The notes beneath the pieces are model-generated. The model was not told the DNA's origin and searched no databases. It saw only the letters and a list, made by a program, of their open reading frames with translations. Shown piece by piece: positions 38,701 through 46,100 of a DNA stretch of 64,000 bases. The stretch covers positions 46,500,881 to 46,564,880 of the forward strand of contig NC_060252.1 in NCBI RefSeq assembly GCF_921293095.1. Direction: 5' to 3'. Position numbers and translations under genes: made by a program. How positions within the stretch are numbered: position 1 is the stretch's first letter; the number at the start of each line of letters is the position of its first letter. Origin of the DNA: Ischnura elegans (taxonomy: Eukaryota > Arthropoda > Insecta > Odonata > Coenagrionidae).

Positions 38701-39305
38701 TTAATAATTAAAATCATTATTAATTATTGATAATCAACGGCAATCTAACCTCTGAAAGTAGTTTTCCCAAATTCGTCGAATTCATTGCCTGGGTAGTTGT
38801 GATCATGGCCAACACCGTCGACATTGAACATGGAATCCAGTCTGTAGTTCAGGAGCCACATAAGATTGTTATCCTCATTATCCGTTTCACTAACATCGTC
38901 TGCCAGTGGATCTTTATCTACCGGAGCAGGCACTCCACTATTATTTAAAATGAATTCTTTTCCTAGCCCATGCCTTCCCAGTCCATTCCCTTCTATTCCT
39001 TGCACGATATTCGTCGTGCTTTTCCCATTGTTGCAGTCTACTGTTTCGAAATTATCAAAAATATCTGACGTTAAGGTCAAATTAGTGTTTTCATCGGATT
39101 CATTCCATGTTCCTTGGACAATTACTACTTCCAGCCTCGTTGGTTGGTTTTCACTATTTAATTCTGAAAATGATATAGTGTTATTAGCGTCAAGTATAAC
39201 GATATTTTCTTGGGAAACTTCTTCTTCGTGGCTCAGTCGGAATTCATCATAGAGCCTTGAGGTTGATGTAATGTTCTCTTCCTGTCCTAACGATGGCCCA
39301 ATCAT
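2521..39305 (-). CDS. Forkhead-box transcription factor (six coding exons)
   Basis: Joined exons 39305-38750, 38523-38217, 24793-24631, 5479-5234, 4063-3883 and 2774-2521 give 1707 nt, 568 residues. All introns are GT-AG and every phase fits. The product should be a nuclear DNA-binding regulator. Residues 1-258 are acidic and low in complexity, with a tryptophan-containing patch (NLMWLLNYRLDSMF). The winged-helix domain runs about 259-335: KPPFTYTEMIEQAL, then IYNWISEHFPFYK, the recognition helix NSVRHNLSINPHF, and GAGHLWTI. RKRR just after the domain could serve as a nuclear signal. The start is supported by an in-frame TGA seven codons upstream. The SINPHF and HGAGHLWTI stretches differ from the usual SLNKCF and KGxxW pattern of most Fox groups, so I do not assign a subfamily; an arthropod-restricted group such as FoxT is possible. 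Confidence 0.85.
2775..3882 (-). other. Forkhead intron 5
   Basis: A+T-rich intron without recognisable genes. It contains a short ATA/ATAAT microsatellite near 3661-3680. Confidence 0.5.
3883..4063 (-). CDS. Forkhead gene, coding exon 5
   Basis: The acceptor is AAATATTTACAG and the donor is CCAG|GTAAGA. It encodes VFCPVTHNGPKPHIVSLEQS through SRDP. It contains KREVE, a possible sumoylation-type motif (inference). Confidence 0.75.
4064..5233 (-). other. Forkhead intron 4
   Basis: A+T-rich intron, no genes. The only structure seen is a 30-bp palindrome at 4736-4765. Confidence 0.5.
4736..4765. repeat. 30-bp near-perfect palindrome
   Basis: TTGGAACATACAT is followed, after a short centre, by its reverse complement ATGTATGTTCCAA. 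It could form a cruciform or be a short element end; nothing else links it to a known family. Confidence 0.6.
5234..5479 (-). CDS. Forkhead gene, coding exon 4 (phase 0-0, possible cassette)
   Basis: The acceptor is TATTTTTTACAG and the donor is CCACAA|GTAAGA. The frame reads RKRRLEQFWAQTQCC and ends NSDKRIYVPQ, 82 codons with no stop. Both edges fall between codons, so the exon can be included or skipped without changing the downstream frame. The basic RKRR start follows directly after the forkhead domain. It is recognised from splice signals, open frame and position, not from homology. Confidence 0.65.
5586..6263. mobile_element. pogo/Tigger-type MITE
   Basis: The ends are inverted: CAGTAAAACCTCTATGTAGT on the left and the reverse complement of CAGTAAAACCTCTTTATAT on the right. 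Both sides carry TA, the target duplication of the Tc1/mariner/pogo group. A second copy of the terminal motif (TAAAACCTCTCTATAGTG) lies inside at about 6180, close to the right end. No transposase frame survives. CAGTxxAACCTC is the usual start of Tigger-like elements. Confidence 0.65.
9819..9905 (+). mobile_element. hAT-type MITE end (one end only)
   Basis: CAGGGGTGCCGACTCATAAA followed by ATATTGGGG resembles the left end of the complete hAT MITE at 51376. No matching right end was found within the next few hundred bases, so this is a truncated copy; its right boundary here is arbitrary. Confidence 0.4.
10374..10446 (-). repeat. tRNA-like sequence (SINE head or tRNA pseudogene)
   Basis: On the minus strand an A-box-like TGGTGGCGTAGTGG is followed about 34 nt later by a B-box-like GGATCGATTCCCC, the spacing of a Pol III type 2 promoter. 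The acceptor stem does not pair well, so it is not a convincing functional tRNA gene. Confidence 0.45.
11636..11745 (+). mobile_element. Non-LTR retrotransposon ORF2 C-terminal scrap
   Basis: Short frames read KIRRIGKKRFLMGRAMVKTV and then, after a frameshift, GRMLGRIRNA. This resembles the C-terminal end of the LINE copies at 26132 and 30240 (IRRR, KTVVEGRMLG). It is heavily decayed. Confidence 0.4.
11920..12886. repeat. Transib left terminal inverted repeat
   Basis: The arm is 967 bp, closely matching the reverse complement of 15168-16134; a 45-bp sample shows two differences. The first 7 bases are CACAGTG, and ACAAAACCT lies at 11949-11957 after a 22-bp spacer. Confidence 0.85.
13023..14224 (-). 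pseudogene. Transib (RAG1-like) transposase relic, internally deleted
   Basis: Minus-strand blocks in order: RYQRKWEACSRN (about 14220); SGGRP...RTKRRKTESLRSSHSA (about 13993-13900); DITTTIPSRARR; DEALSVIISMHLTKN; LYPNYERVRFAK; AYPDGIEIIEISCEV; LICKYGFDGSYEHSQYNQ; then after a deletion point near 13380, VHKVLIHGAGIA and LPLGILCEEAIEARNKDSRK; then, shifted by one frame, TNDDLFRRLLLTSDSVIS and an acidic tail ending SSSTDSE. The first catalytic Asp is expected in GFDGS and the third acidic residue (RAG1 E962 position) in the EEAIEARNKD block. The second Asp region, a few hundred residues of the family, is missing. At least one frameshift and one in-frame stop lie in the C-terminal part. Family motifs are recalled, not searched. 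Confidence 0.85.
14230..15167. other. Interior of the Transib element upstream of the transposase
   Basis: About 940 bp between the transposase relic and the right arm, presumably the 5' region of the transposase gene. A 109-codon plus-strand frame at 14627-14956 has no recognisable features and is probably chance. Confidence 0.4.
15168..16134. repeat. Transib right terminal inverted repeat
   Basis: The arm is 967 bp and mirrors 11920-12886. It ends in CCCACTGTG at 16134, followed at once by the GGACG target duplication. Confidence 0.85.
16184..16760. mobile_element. hAT-type non-autonomous element
   Basis: The ends are CAGGGGCGGTCTGG and its exact reverse complement CCAGACCGCCCCTG. The flanking octamers TCTAATAT and TCTACCAT match at six of eight positions, consistent with a decayed 8-bp hAT target duplication. 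It landed 44 bp outside the Transib target duplication. No transposase remains. Confidence 0.65.
17477..17669 (+). mobile_element. tRNA-derived SINE
   Basis: The head is tRNA-like: GCCGGCCTCGGTGGCGCCGG with an A box, then a perfect B box GGTTCGAATCC at 17531-17541 and CCTGGGTGGC closing most of an acceptor stem. A unique body of about 95 bp follows and ends in AATAAAGACA and a (TAT/ATT)n tail. The anticodon-loop position reads CTGCCAA, which would suit a glycine tRNA ancestor (inference). It lies antisense to the forkhead transcript. Confidence 0.75.
18597..18622. repeat. (TTA)n microsatellite
   Basis: A run of TTA/ATT triplets in otherwise unremarkable intron sequence. Confidence 0.8.
20132..20411. 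mobile_element. PIF/Harbinger-type MITE
   Basis: The left end GACCCATAGCACACGCCGAT and the reverse complement of the right end GGCCCCTTGCACACGCACCG share an inverted core around CACACGC and GATTTTGGA. TTA flanks both sides (20129-20131 and 20412-20414), the 3-bp target site of PIF/Harbinger elements. At 280 bp it is too short for a transposase. Family call rests on the TSD and end sequence only. Confidence 0.6.
24631..24793 (-). CDS. Forkhead gene, coding exon 3 (recognition helix and wing)
   Basis: The acceptor is TTTCCCCGCAG and the donor is TCG|GTAATG. It encodes EHFPFYKANDDRWKNSVRHN and on through GAGHLWTIATQEDRPRTAS. It completes the split TCG serine codon begun in exon 2. It sits alone in sequence that holds no other exon for over 13 kb on either side. 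Confidence 0.9.
24860..25240. repeat. Diverged duplication, copy 1
   Basis: From AAGAAAAAAGTTTCA to TCCTCAAGA this stretch aligns throughout with 27630-28010. Shared blocks include GTGAATCTGCGAAT, CGTAGCTGAAT and ATCCTCAAGA. It starts just 5' of the forkhead exon 3 acceptor in transcript terms. Confidence 0.65.
25446..25503. repeat. 29-bp tandem duplication
   Basis: A 29-bp unit beginning GGTTGATGTACGATAATAAT occurs twice in direct succession without differences. Confidence 0.85.
25789..25899 (+). mobile_element. Non-LTR retrotransposon scrap
   Basis: A plus-strand frame reads VKWTSRKMNEEVLVMMGE, resembling the KWIDRVSNEEVLRRVGE block of the more complete copy at 26132. Only this short block is preserved. 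Confidence 0.4.
26132..26590 (+). mobile_element. Non-LTR retrotransposon 3' end (ORF2 C terminus)
   Basis: A 109-codon frame (26156-26485) reads LLYGSEAWTM, RIEAFEMWCYRRMMKIKW, NEEVLRRVGEKRSLMK, GHILRHDGLMKTIVEGQ and GRPRTKYMEQ. This is the conserved region after the reverse transcriptase in many arthropod and vertebrate LINEs. The frame then stops or shifts and is followed by WRAASNQ-like sequence and a (GAT)n tail at about 26562-26580, a typical 3' end of such elements. It is a 5'-truncated dead insertion in the forkhead intron. Confidence 0.75.
27630..28010. repeat. Diverged duplication, copy 2
   Basis: Direct-orientation partner of 24860-25240, 2.75 kb away. The homology seems to include TATTCCGTATTTTAT just before the block, next to where exon 3 sits in copy 1, but no second forkhead exon is visible. 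Confidence 0.65.
28219..28256. repeat. Short direct repeat
   Basis: ATTTGCGATAGTCA occurs twice about 24 bp apart. No known role. Confidence 0.6.
30240..30545 (-). mobile_element. Non-LTR retrotransposon ORF2 C-terminal fragment
   Basis: An 82-codon minus-strand frame reads VLDMMGEEKQLFDEIRRRQK, MLKTVVEGRMLGKRGRG and MKGRRSYCALKREVHDG. It is the same block order as the 26132 copy but a different, more arginine-rich family that also appears at 35225. It ends without a clear tail. Confidence 0.7.
31317..31418. repeat. GC-rich inverted repeat
   Basis: The arm ending GCTACCTGAGTCGGTC (31317-31344) pairs with GACCGACTCAGGTGGCGGGC (31396-31418), separated by about 50 bp. It stands out from the A+T-rich surroundings. 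It may be a short foldback element or the head of an unrecognised SINE. Confidence 0.5.
34091..34235 (-). mobile_element. LINE-associated repeat tail
   Basis: This stretch matches 35225-35370 in the same orientation (shared AGCGTTTCGAA-like and GGTGAGGTACCGAAGATGAT blocks). Minus-strand frames share SAARAS, HHLRYLT and VVRNAYS. In the other copy the block follows a LINE C-terminal fragment, so it is probably that element's 3' region. Confidence 0.45.
34361..34377. repeat. Poly(C) tract
   Basis: An uninterrupted run of C of roughly 20 bases, inside a copy of repetitive sequence. Similar runs occur at about 34750 and 36000. Confidence 0.7.
34715..35015. mobile_element. hAT-type MITE with perfect 8-bp target duplication
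   Basis: The element begins CAGTGGCGCAGC and ends in the near reverse complement CTGCGCCCCTG. AGGCACAG flanks it on both sides (34707-34714 and 35016-35023). An 8-bp duplication and CAGNGG ends are hallmarks of hAT elements. The interior has G- and C-runs and no coding frame. An internal block CGCTTACCCT recurs in the 37612 element. Confidence 0.75.
35225..35600 (-). mobile_element. Non-LTR retrotransposon 3' fragment
   Basis: Minus-strand frames with stops read MWMEGVPRREGM and then EGCMTEALCKFSIR, parallel to the 30240 copy, then run into the SAARG...HHLRYLT tail block shared with 34091. It is decayed by several stops. Confidence 0.55.
37510..37941 (-). pseudogene. Protein-like block split by a hAT MITE
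   Basis: After a pyrimidine-rich acceptor-like AATCCTAG (ending 37942), the minus strand reads SDIERPMSWADSIDDSFRKI and on to NYDQGTM, where the 37612 MITE interrupts it. Beyond the MITE the same frame resumes (LKSFESKGSSK) and reaches a stop at 37510. A reading frame that stays open across the insertion once one target copy is discounted suggests the sequence was coding or transposon-coded before the insertion. Its acceptor phase would fit forkhead exon 2, so it might be a former alternative terminal exon. I do not recognise the protein. Confidence 0.35.
37612..37794. mobile_element. hAT-type MITE, 183 bp
   Basis: The ends are CAGGGACGGTT and AACCGACCCTG, inverted with one mismatch. The flanks are AATGTCAT (37604-37611) and AACGTCAT (37795-37802), an 8-bp duplication with one change. 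Confidence 0.7.
38217..38523 (-). CDS. Forkhead gene, coding exon 2 (first half of the forkhead domain)
   Basis: The acceptor is TTTATCCACAG and the donor is ATC|GTAAGT. It encodes a Gly/Arg/Ser-rich linker and then the start of the winged helix from KPPFTYTEM to IYNWIS. The 225-bp intron separating it from exon 1 is the only short intron of this gene. Confidence 0.85.
38750..39305 (-). CDS. Forkhead gene, coding exon 1
   Basis: The exon encodes residues 1-185 plus one base, beginning MIGPSLGQEENIT. It is acidic and Asn/Ser-rich. The donor is AGAG|GTTAGA. An in-frame TGA lies 21 bases before the ATG. A pyrimidine-rich tract ending in AAG lies about 20 bases upstream of the ATG, so the ATG exon may be preceded by an untranslated exon nearer to 39680. 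Confidence 0.8.
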
Positions 39306-39953
39306 TTTAGCCCTCCCAAGCCTTCAGCAGAAATTAAAGGAAAAGTTAATAACACGAAATTCATATGAAATCTTCCGGATTCTTCAGTCAAATCCAAACA
39401 TGGCTCAAATCTAGAATTTGTGCTAATTCAGGAATATGCTCCCAAAAGTCGGCGCACAAACGGATTTATTAAAAACATACCGTTTTGAATCCCATGGGTC
39501 ACTGGTGGAAACTGCACCACTAGGCTCACTTTTAATTCACTAGTTTCTTGGTCCGTTTTCTGGGTAAAAACTCCGTTATTATCACTATTTTAACCTCAAA
39601 TGCACCTTGATACTTCAGAATTGTTAATATGAGGTCTAAAGAGATGTACAGGGCCTTTTAAAAGCACTTCCCTTACCATCTGCCGCACGTTCGACAGAAC
39701 GGTATTACGAACTTCCCTCGAATGAAGCAGACGACATTCAAGTTAATTTCTTCTCAACGATTCAGCGTGACGTCATAGCAGGGCGCTGGTGTCGAGATTA
39801 TATTATTAAATGGTCAGTGAATGTTTGTGGGACGGTTAATGATAAAGTGACTCATGATTCAGTTTTCTACGCGTAATTACGTGTAACAAATAGCGTTTAG
39901 TTGTAGTTTATGGTTGAAATTCAAAAGTTATCTGTGGGAATACATGACTGGAG
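39306..39953. promoter_or_regulatory. Divergent promoter region between the forkhead gene and ILRUN
   Basis: The 648 bp between the two start codons must hold both promoters and 5' UTRs. A perfect cAMP-response/ATF palindrome TGACGTCA lies at 39768-39775. On the minus strand, donor-like CAGATG|GTAAGG (about 39675) and a pyrimidine-rich acceptor near 39325 suggest a 5' UTR intron for the forkhead transcript. No clear TATA box was picked out. Confidence 0.6.
39768..39775. promoter_or_regulatory. CRE/ATF site TGACGTCA
   Basis: A full palindromic match in the bidirectional promoter, 186 bp upstream of the ILRUN ATG. Binding is inferred from the motif. Confidence 0.5.
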
Positions 39954-40105
39954 ATGGATGTTGATGAAGTGGAGCAGTCTCTCCTGCAGCAATTTAGCTG
40001 TATGGGGACAACAGATAAGGATGTCTTAATAACACAGTTAAAATTTATCGTGGGAAATCAGCTAAATGAAGCTACGGCTGCTTTTTTTCTTGAAATGAGC
40101 AATTG
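39954..40105 (+). CDS. ILRUN: ILRUN exon 1
   Basis: Begins MDVDEVEQSLLQQFSCMGTT and ends in a split TGG codon at GTGAGA. An earlier ATG at 39944 is out of frame and stops after six codons. Confidence 0.9.
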
Positions 40106-43100
40106 GTGAGATTTGAAATCGTCCATTCGATAATCCTCTCTTGATCGTGTTTACCTATTTTTTATTTCGTCCCTGTTGATGATTACTTGAGCTGAGATTA
40201 AAATTTACTTTTTCTTAATTTCAGGAACTTGCAGGCAGCTGTATGTTCGTATTTTGACTTCGAATCCCCAAATAAATTGCCATCAATGGCGTTCATTAAA
40301 GATGTCACGATAGGCGAGGGCGAGAGTGTGCCTCCATGCACCAGGTAAAGCGATAAAATATTTTTTGCTTTATTGAAAGGTTTTGATATTTTTTGCCTAT
40401 AAGTAAACCTATTTTTCGCTCTTTAGATTCACCAAAACATGGAGGCTTCAAAATTCAGGCGATGAGAGTTGGCCCCCTGGGTGTTGTTTACGATTCACTC
40501 ATGGGGACCAACTCTGTGCTCCTGATAGTGTGTTAGTTAATGTTTTGGAACCGGGGCACTTCACGGATGTTAGCGTAGAAATGGTCAGTCCTCAAGAAGC
40601 AGGCATATACCAAAGCAAATGGAGGATGTCGACAGCCACTGGCACATTTTTTGGTGGTAAGTTATTGCAAGTTGCACTTATGTCATTCAAATATAGTACT
40701 TCAGTTTAATTGCTATACTGTCTTTTATTTCAGAAATAATTTGGGTTATTCTTACCGTGGCTGAAGGTGGCACGTTAGCTGTGACACAGCAATTATGCCA
40801 TTTGAGTGAGCTAGGATCTCAACCTAGGAATGAGGAATCAAGCATAAATCCTTTTGGTTCCCTTGCTCGAACAGCTGTATCCACTAGTCTTAGCCCTTTT
40901 CAGGTATGAGTGTATTTTCTTATTCCTTAGTGAAAGTAAAAATTCATACTTTTAGGGCCATTATTCACCCAAATTTCGTTATTTCTTGAGTGTCGAACGA
41001 TCCTTAACTTGAAACAGTACTATTTATATGATCATGCGAATAATTTTCGATGCTATCGTTGCCCCATGTACGTACAGAATTGTTTGTATTTATTTGAAAT
41101 GCCCACATTAACGACATTATTATGTGGAAATGATAGTGAAATCTTTATATCCTTCGTTTTTCTCAATTCATTATTTATTTTTAAAAATATGTATTCGAGT
41201 AGATGGGATTTCAAAAATGTGAAGTTCATTACATATAGTACATTGGACCATATAATACACGTGAGCCTACTTCATGTTCTGTTCAGTTCGATAGTGATAC
41301 CATAGCACTTTTCGGTACGTAAAAAATTATATTTCTCTCTCTATCGTGCATATTTCAGATATGAATGCATCCTTAAGTCTTATTTAATGGTTGCCAACCA
41401 TTATTTCCAGTGGTTCTACGTCTCATATTGTCACGAAATCGTTAGTGGGATATTGAATTAGTATATGCGCATGCAACTTGTTTGAAGGCATTTTAATCAT
41501 TAGATTGTTTGAGAATTTTCCTGTCATACCCAGAAAACAGTATCAACACATCTCATTTGATACCAGTTCCAAATTTATATTTTAAATATCAGAGTAGATT
41601 GGTGTGTATCTATAGATAGACTTATAGTAGGTAAATCTCCTCAAGGTCAACAAATTCCTCTCATGTTGCATAACAAGCACCTATATGACAACCACTCTTT
41701 TGCTTGAGCTGATAAACTTTTATGAACGTTTTTGCTCGATTAATGTTTAAATAGTGTGTCTTCCAAAAGACAGCCCCAACTGTGATGTCTGAATCTCCTG
41801 CCATCTCGGGGTGGAACTAAAGAAATTTTGATATCATAGTTTTTGAATACTGTGTTGGCATTTTGGTTGAGAGAATTAGTGTAGATACTTGGATATAAGA
41901 ATTTTGTGGCATTTGATACTGATATTTTGAATATTGGGCCCTTGACAAAATGTATAAGCAAATTATTAAACGTAGGTGTCATTATTTTCCTCAGATTTTT
42001 AATTTTTGTTTGCAATGACCTTCCCAGTATGTGTTTTTTCTTCATTTGAAGGATCACACTGTAATTTGAGCCTCAGACACAGTGAATTTTTTTAGTTCCG
42101 TCTGACATTTATGATATAAGAGTTTGATATTTTGATCATAACCATCTTCAGATCATTTTGCCATTTGTGTTTAATTGTTTTGTTTTCAGTGAGCCTCAAA
42201 ATTTGACTCTCAGCAAAACAAGGAATGTTCATGCAAAAATTTTTGTGCCATAAATTGTTCTTACCTTTGACATGGATTATGAAAGCATGAGTTGAATTAT
42301 CAGCTTACTTTGACTTTTGGGAATGAAGCCCCTACATTTCCTCTGTGAATTTCCTCATCAATGACAGTCACTAATATCCTTAAAAATAAGTTGTCTTGCC
42401 TGGAAACAGCAATGCAGTGCAAAACTGATGCCATATGGCATTAATTTAATTAGCAATTATAAAACATTGGAAAATTATTTAGATGTTTTTTCAGAAAATC
42501 CAGTCATTTAGAAGCATGGCCAATTGAGGAAGAAAAAACGGCGCGACCGGAGTTTAAGCCCCTTATTCGCCAATTGGCGTATTGGCGGCGGTTTCTAGAA
42601 CTATTTTTCCCGCGTGCTATGGTTACAAAATTTTTATCAACAAATCATAAATTTTATCAAATTTTATTTGTTATTAAAGCAAAAACCGACCCAACCCAAC
42701 CCAAACAAAAAAATAGTTCTAGAAACCACTGCCAATACGCCAAGGGGCTTGAACTCCGGTTCACCCAAAAAAACTGTATATTATTATTAATAGTATGTAT
42801 GGTTTGAAACCTTTTCTAGCCAAAAGTAGACATTAAAATTAGGAAAAAGTCACCACTGCCAGGTTATTATTAATTAAGACTCTGCAATTCACACTGTACA
42901 TCTCTAGTTTTAAAACTGACCATTTGAATGTTAAAATATCAAATTTGTTATTATTATTCTGCAAAGTTGTAATTTGGTGGCATAAGACTCTATTTCTTCC
43001 CCAATGTCAAGAATAAATTATGTGGACAGTGATTTTTGTCTGGAGAAAATGCTATTGATGCATTCAAAGACATATCCATTGTTTGGATATGTTTGTAGTG

Positions 43101-46100
43101 GAATGGAAATGGTGCGAGGCAATTGGTTCAAACTCATGCACAAGTGTATTAATTACGTAGCAGAACAATTGGAAATATAATAATGTTATTTTCAATTAAA
43201 AATCAAAGTACACCTTTACTATTATTCCTTCAAGTATATATATGTACTTCATGCGTACAATAACTTTTCTCTCTCGGAAAGACTGAATTTTAAACATTAT
43301 CTCCGGTAATGATTAGGCTAAGTGATGCCTGTGAATGTGTGGGAGTTTAAGTATACCTTGAATTGACATAAATTGCTAACAGGAATGGAGGGCAGTCTGG
43401 AACATTTTCTGGAAACATGGTTTTCATTTGTTTAGCATATTTATTTTGGCGCATCAATGGTGTGTTGACCCAAGGAACAATTTTACTCCTGAGAAAGTTT
43501 CCTCCCTTACAATTCTCCTGGATCAAGTCTGTAAATTGGTGAAGAAATAACATATCAGATGGTGATATTACTTAAATTACATATATCTATCTGAAATGCA
43601 AGTTAACATCCTTAGTATCAAATGAAATAAACCAATGAAAATGTTTGCATTTGCACAAGTCGGTTTTTTCATGCAAATAACACCTACTGCTGTCGGTGTT
43701 TACAAAAAAGGGGCAAGTTCCCTCGATTTCCCATGCATAATGTCTTCATTCCTAATCCAATAGTATTCACATCTACAGTTGCTACTACTCTGTACCTGGT
43801 TTGCAAATATTCCGTCTATAATTTAAAAAAATATAAGATCATAATTGCAGTAGGATGAATATTTTTGTATTGGTGTCATTCATGTTAGCAGGATTGCATT
43901 TGCAAGAAATGGTTATCACTCCGCAATAGCTTGACTGAAATCACCCGAATTGGAAAACTTGTTTCTTGCTCTATTTCCATGTTGTGCAGTTGATGAACTG
44001 AACCAAGTAAGATAGCTAATGAAGTAATCCATGAGTTAAAACTGGTCAGTAATGAAGCATATAAGCACCCAATTCTTAGTACCACAATCTAATGAAAGCT
44101 ATCAACTGATCAATGCAGTGGTAAAATTTGGTATTGACAAAGTCTTCGCTCACTACCATTTCATGGAAATATGTCGATTTGTCACCAAATATGATCATAC
44201 AGCTGTATTGGCGTAGTGCAATTGATAGCATTTTCAGCAACTGGATATAATGTGCTGCTAATAGCTGTTTGATTGAAGGTGCAAGGTCTCTTCTTTCCGT
44301 TCTCCTTCTTCCAGAAATACTGCTGTTCACGTCTGTAAGTTACTTAAAAGGACGATAAGCCCTTGAATTCTTCAATGAGGCAATAATAAGTGCAATTACA
44401 TGATTATGTGATGTGAATGGGCATAAAACACTCACACATGGTTTAGCAAATGAAAAAAAGTCTAAATTTAAGGCATGTTTCTAGAAGAAATTTAGTTGGA
44501 ATGTAAGTGCAATATGCTTGTTCACTATTAAAATTCTGGTGGTCTCGATAGCAACTATTTCCAAAATGGGGATAAAATAGTTGAAATAAGTAATTTGTGA
44601 AATGGAGAGCAGGAGAAAAGAAGTGACTGATGAAATGAAGGAACTTCACCGAATTTTCCTCATTGTAGTCTATGTATAGAGATTTTAGCTTTTTTTAATT
44701 GAAAAAATAGGCACAAATACACAGTAGTCCACAAAATCCCTTGAGTGACATAATGCATATGATGTGTATAATGCACTTCCCTCAACCTGTACACTTTCTG
44801 GAGCTAGCTTTCTGGGATCACCTTCAAAGATGTCATCATGGCCCCTTTTAGGTCTCGTACGGAGCTGTATCAGTTTTCCTTGAGGTCATGCTAGAGGCGA
44901 GAGAAGAGGAAGAAGTCGGGCTGTGCCAGATATGGACTGTTGGGGGTTTGGCCGTGTGCGATTAGCGAAGTGAAATACATCACTTATTGTTAGTAATGTT
45001 CCACAAAAACTGGAACATTGCTAACAAGGGGAGACCACATACCTTGCTCTGCCTTTTTCAATGCTGTATTTATTTATGGCCTTCGGAATGGTGGACACAT
45101 CTCTAAACTAGTAGTGGTTCCATTGAATGGGCCTTAGTTTGGCTGTAATTAATTAATTTTCATGTGTTACTTTTCAGAGGCCATATATAATTTCAAAACA
45201 TCACATTCCTAGACAGACGGGTCAGGTGGGATAGTGGTAGCGTATATGACTCCCACCCAGGGGTCTAGGGTTTGAGGCTTCGTCGTGGCAGTATATTTTT
45301 GTTGTCTTCATTGTGATCATATGGAGTCAAGTTTTTCATTACTTCTAATTGCAGCAAGCATAGACATGAGACGATTTTTTTATCACCTGACTCGTCTGAG
45401 TAGGAGTGGGATGTTTTGGAATTATATACAGCCTGTGAAAAGTACCGCATGAAAATTAATTAATTACAGCCAAACTAAGGCCCATTCAACGGAACTACTA
45501 CTAGTTCAGAGATGTGTTCACCATTCCGAAGGCCATAAAAAAATACAGCATTGAAAAAGGCAGAGCAAGGTGTGTGGTCTCCCCTTGTTTGTAATGTTCC
45601 AGTTTTTGTGGAACATTACTAACAATAAGTGATGTATTTCACCCTGTTGATATGTGGTTCCACCAAGTGAAGCCTGAAAATTTGACGTTTAGCAGTTATG
45701 TCCTGTTTCCATGAGATGCCCTCCCTCCACCCCCTTTATTAAGATAGCATTTGTGTTCGGTTACCCTGATGATGAAACGACAAACCGTTTGTCCCACATA
45801 AGCAACATTGTACGATCCACATGAGACCTTGTATCCCCTTTGTCCACTTTTACTATGTATGTCTGTTTTGTCCATAGGGTTTGACAGTATTCTCTCCATA
45901 TTAATTGGATGTGTAGAATGACGCTGTATTTTTCCCTCAGAATAAATTTTGCAATTTGGTAGGACAAGGGATTTATAAACGGTATTTTGCAGCTTCTGTG
46001 TGTATATTAGTGCTGTATTGTATCCATTGTTGGTCACTGTTGTTGTGATTGTGTTTAGTTCTTGTAGGAAATTTTCCTCTGTTAGAGAAATATTCAATAG

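Noticed and set aside
41740-42057. A 105-codon minus-strand frame containing VFKNYDIKISLVPPR, faintly like a Penelope-type linker
   Set aside because: The similarity is too short and lacks the GIY-YIG block; chance cannot be excluded.
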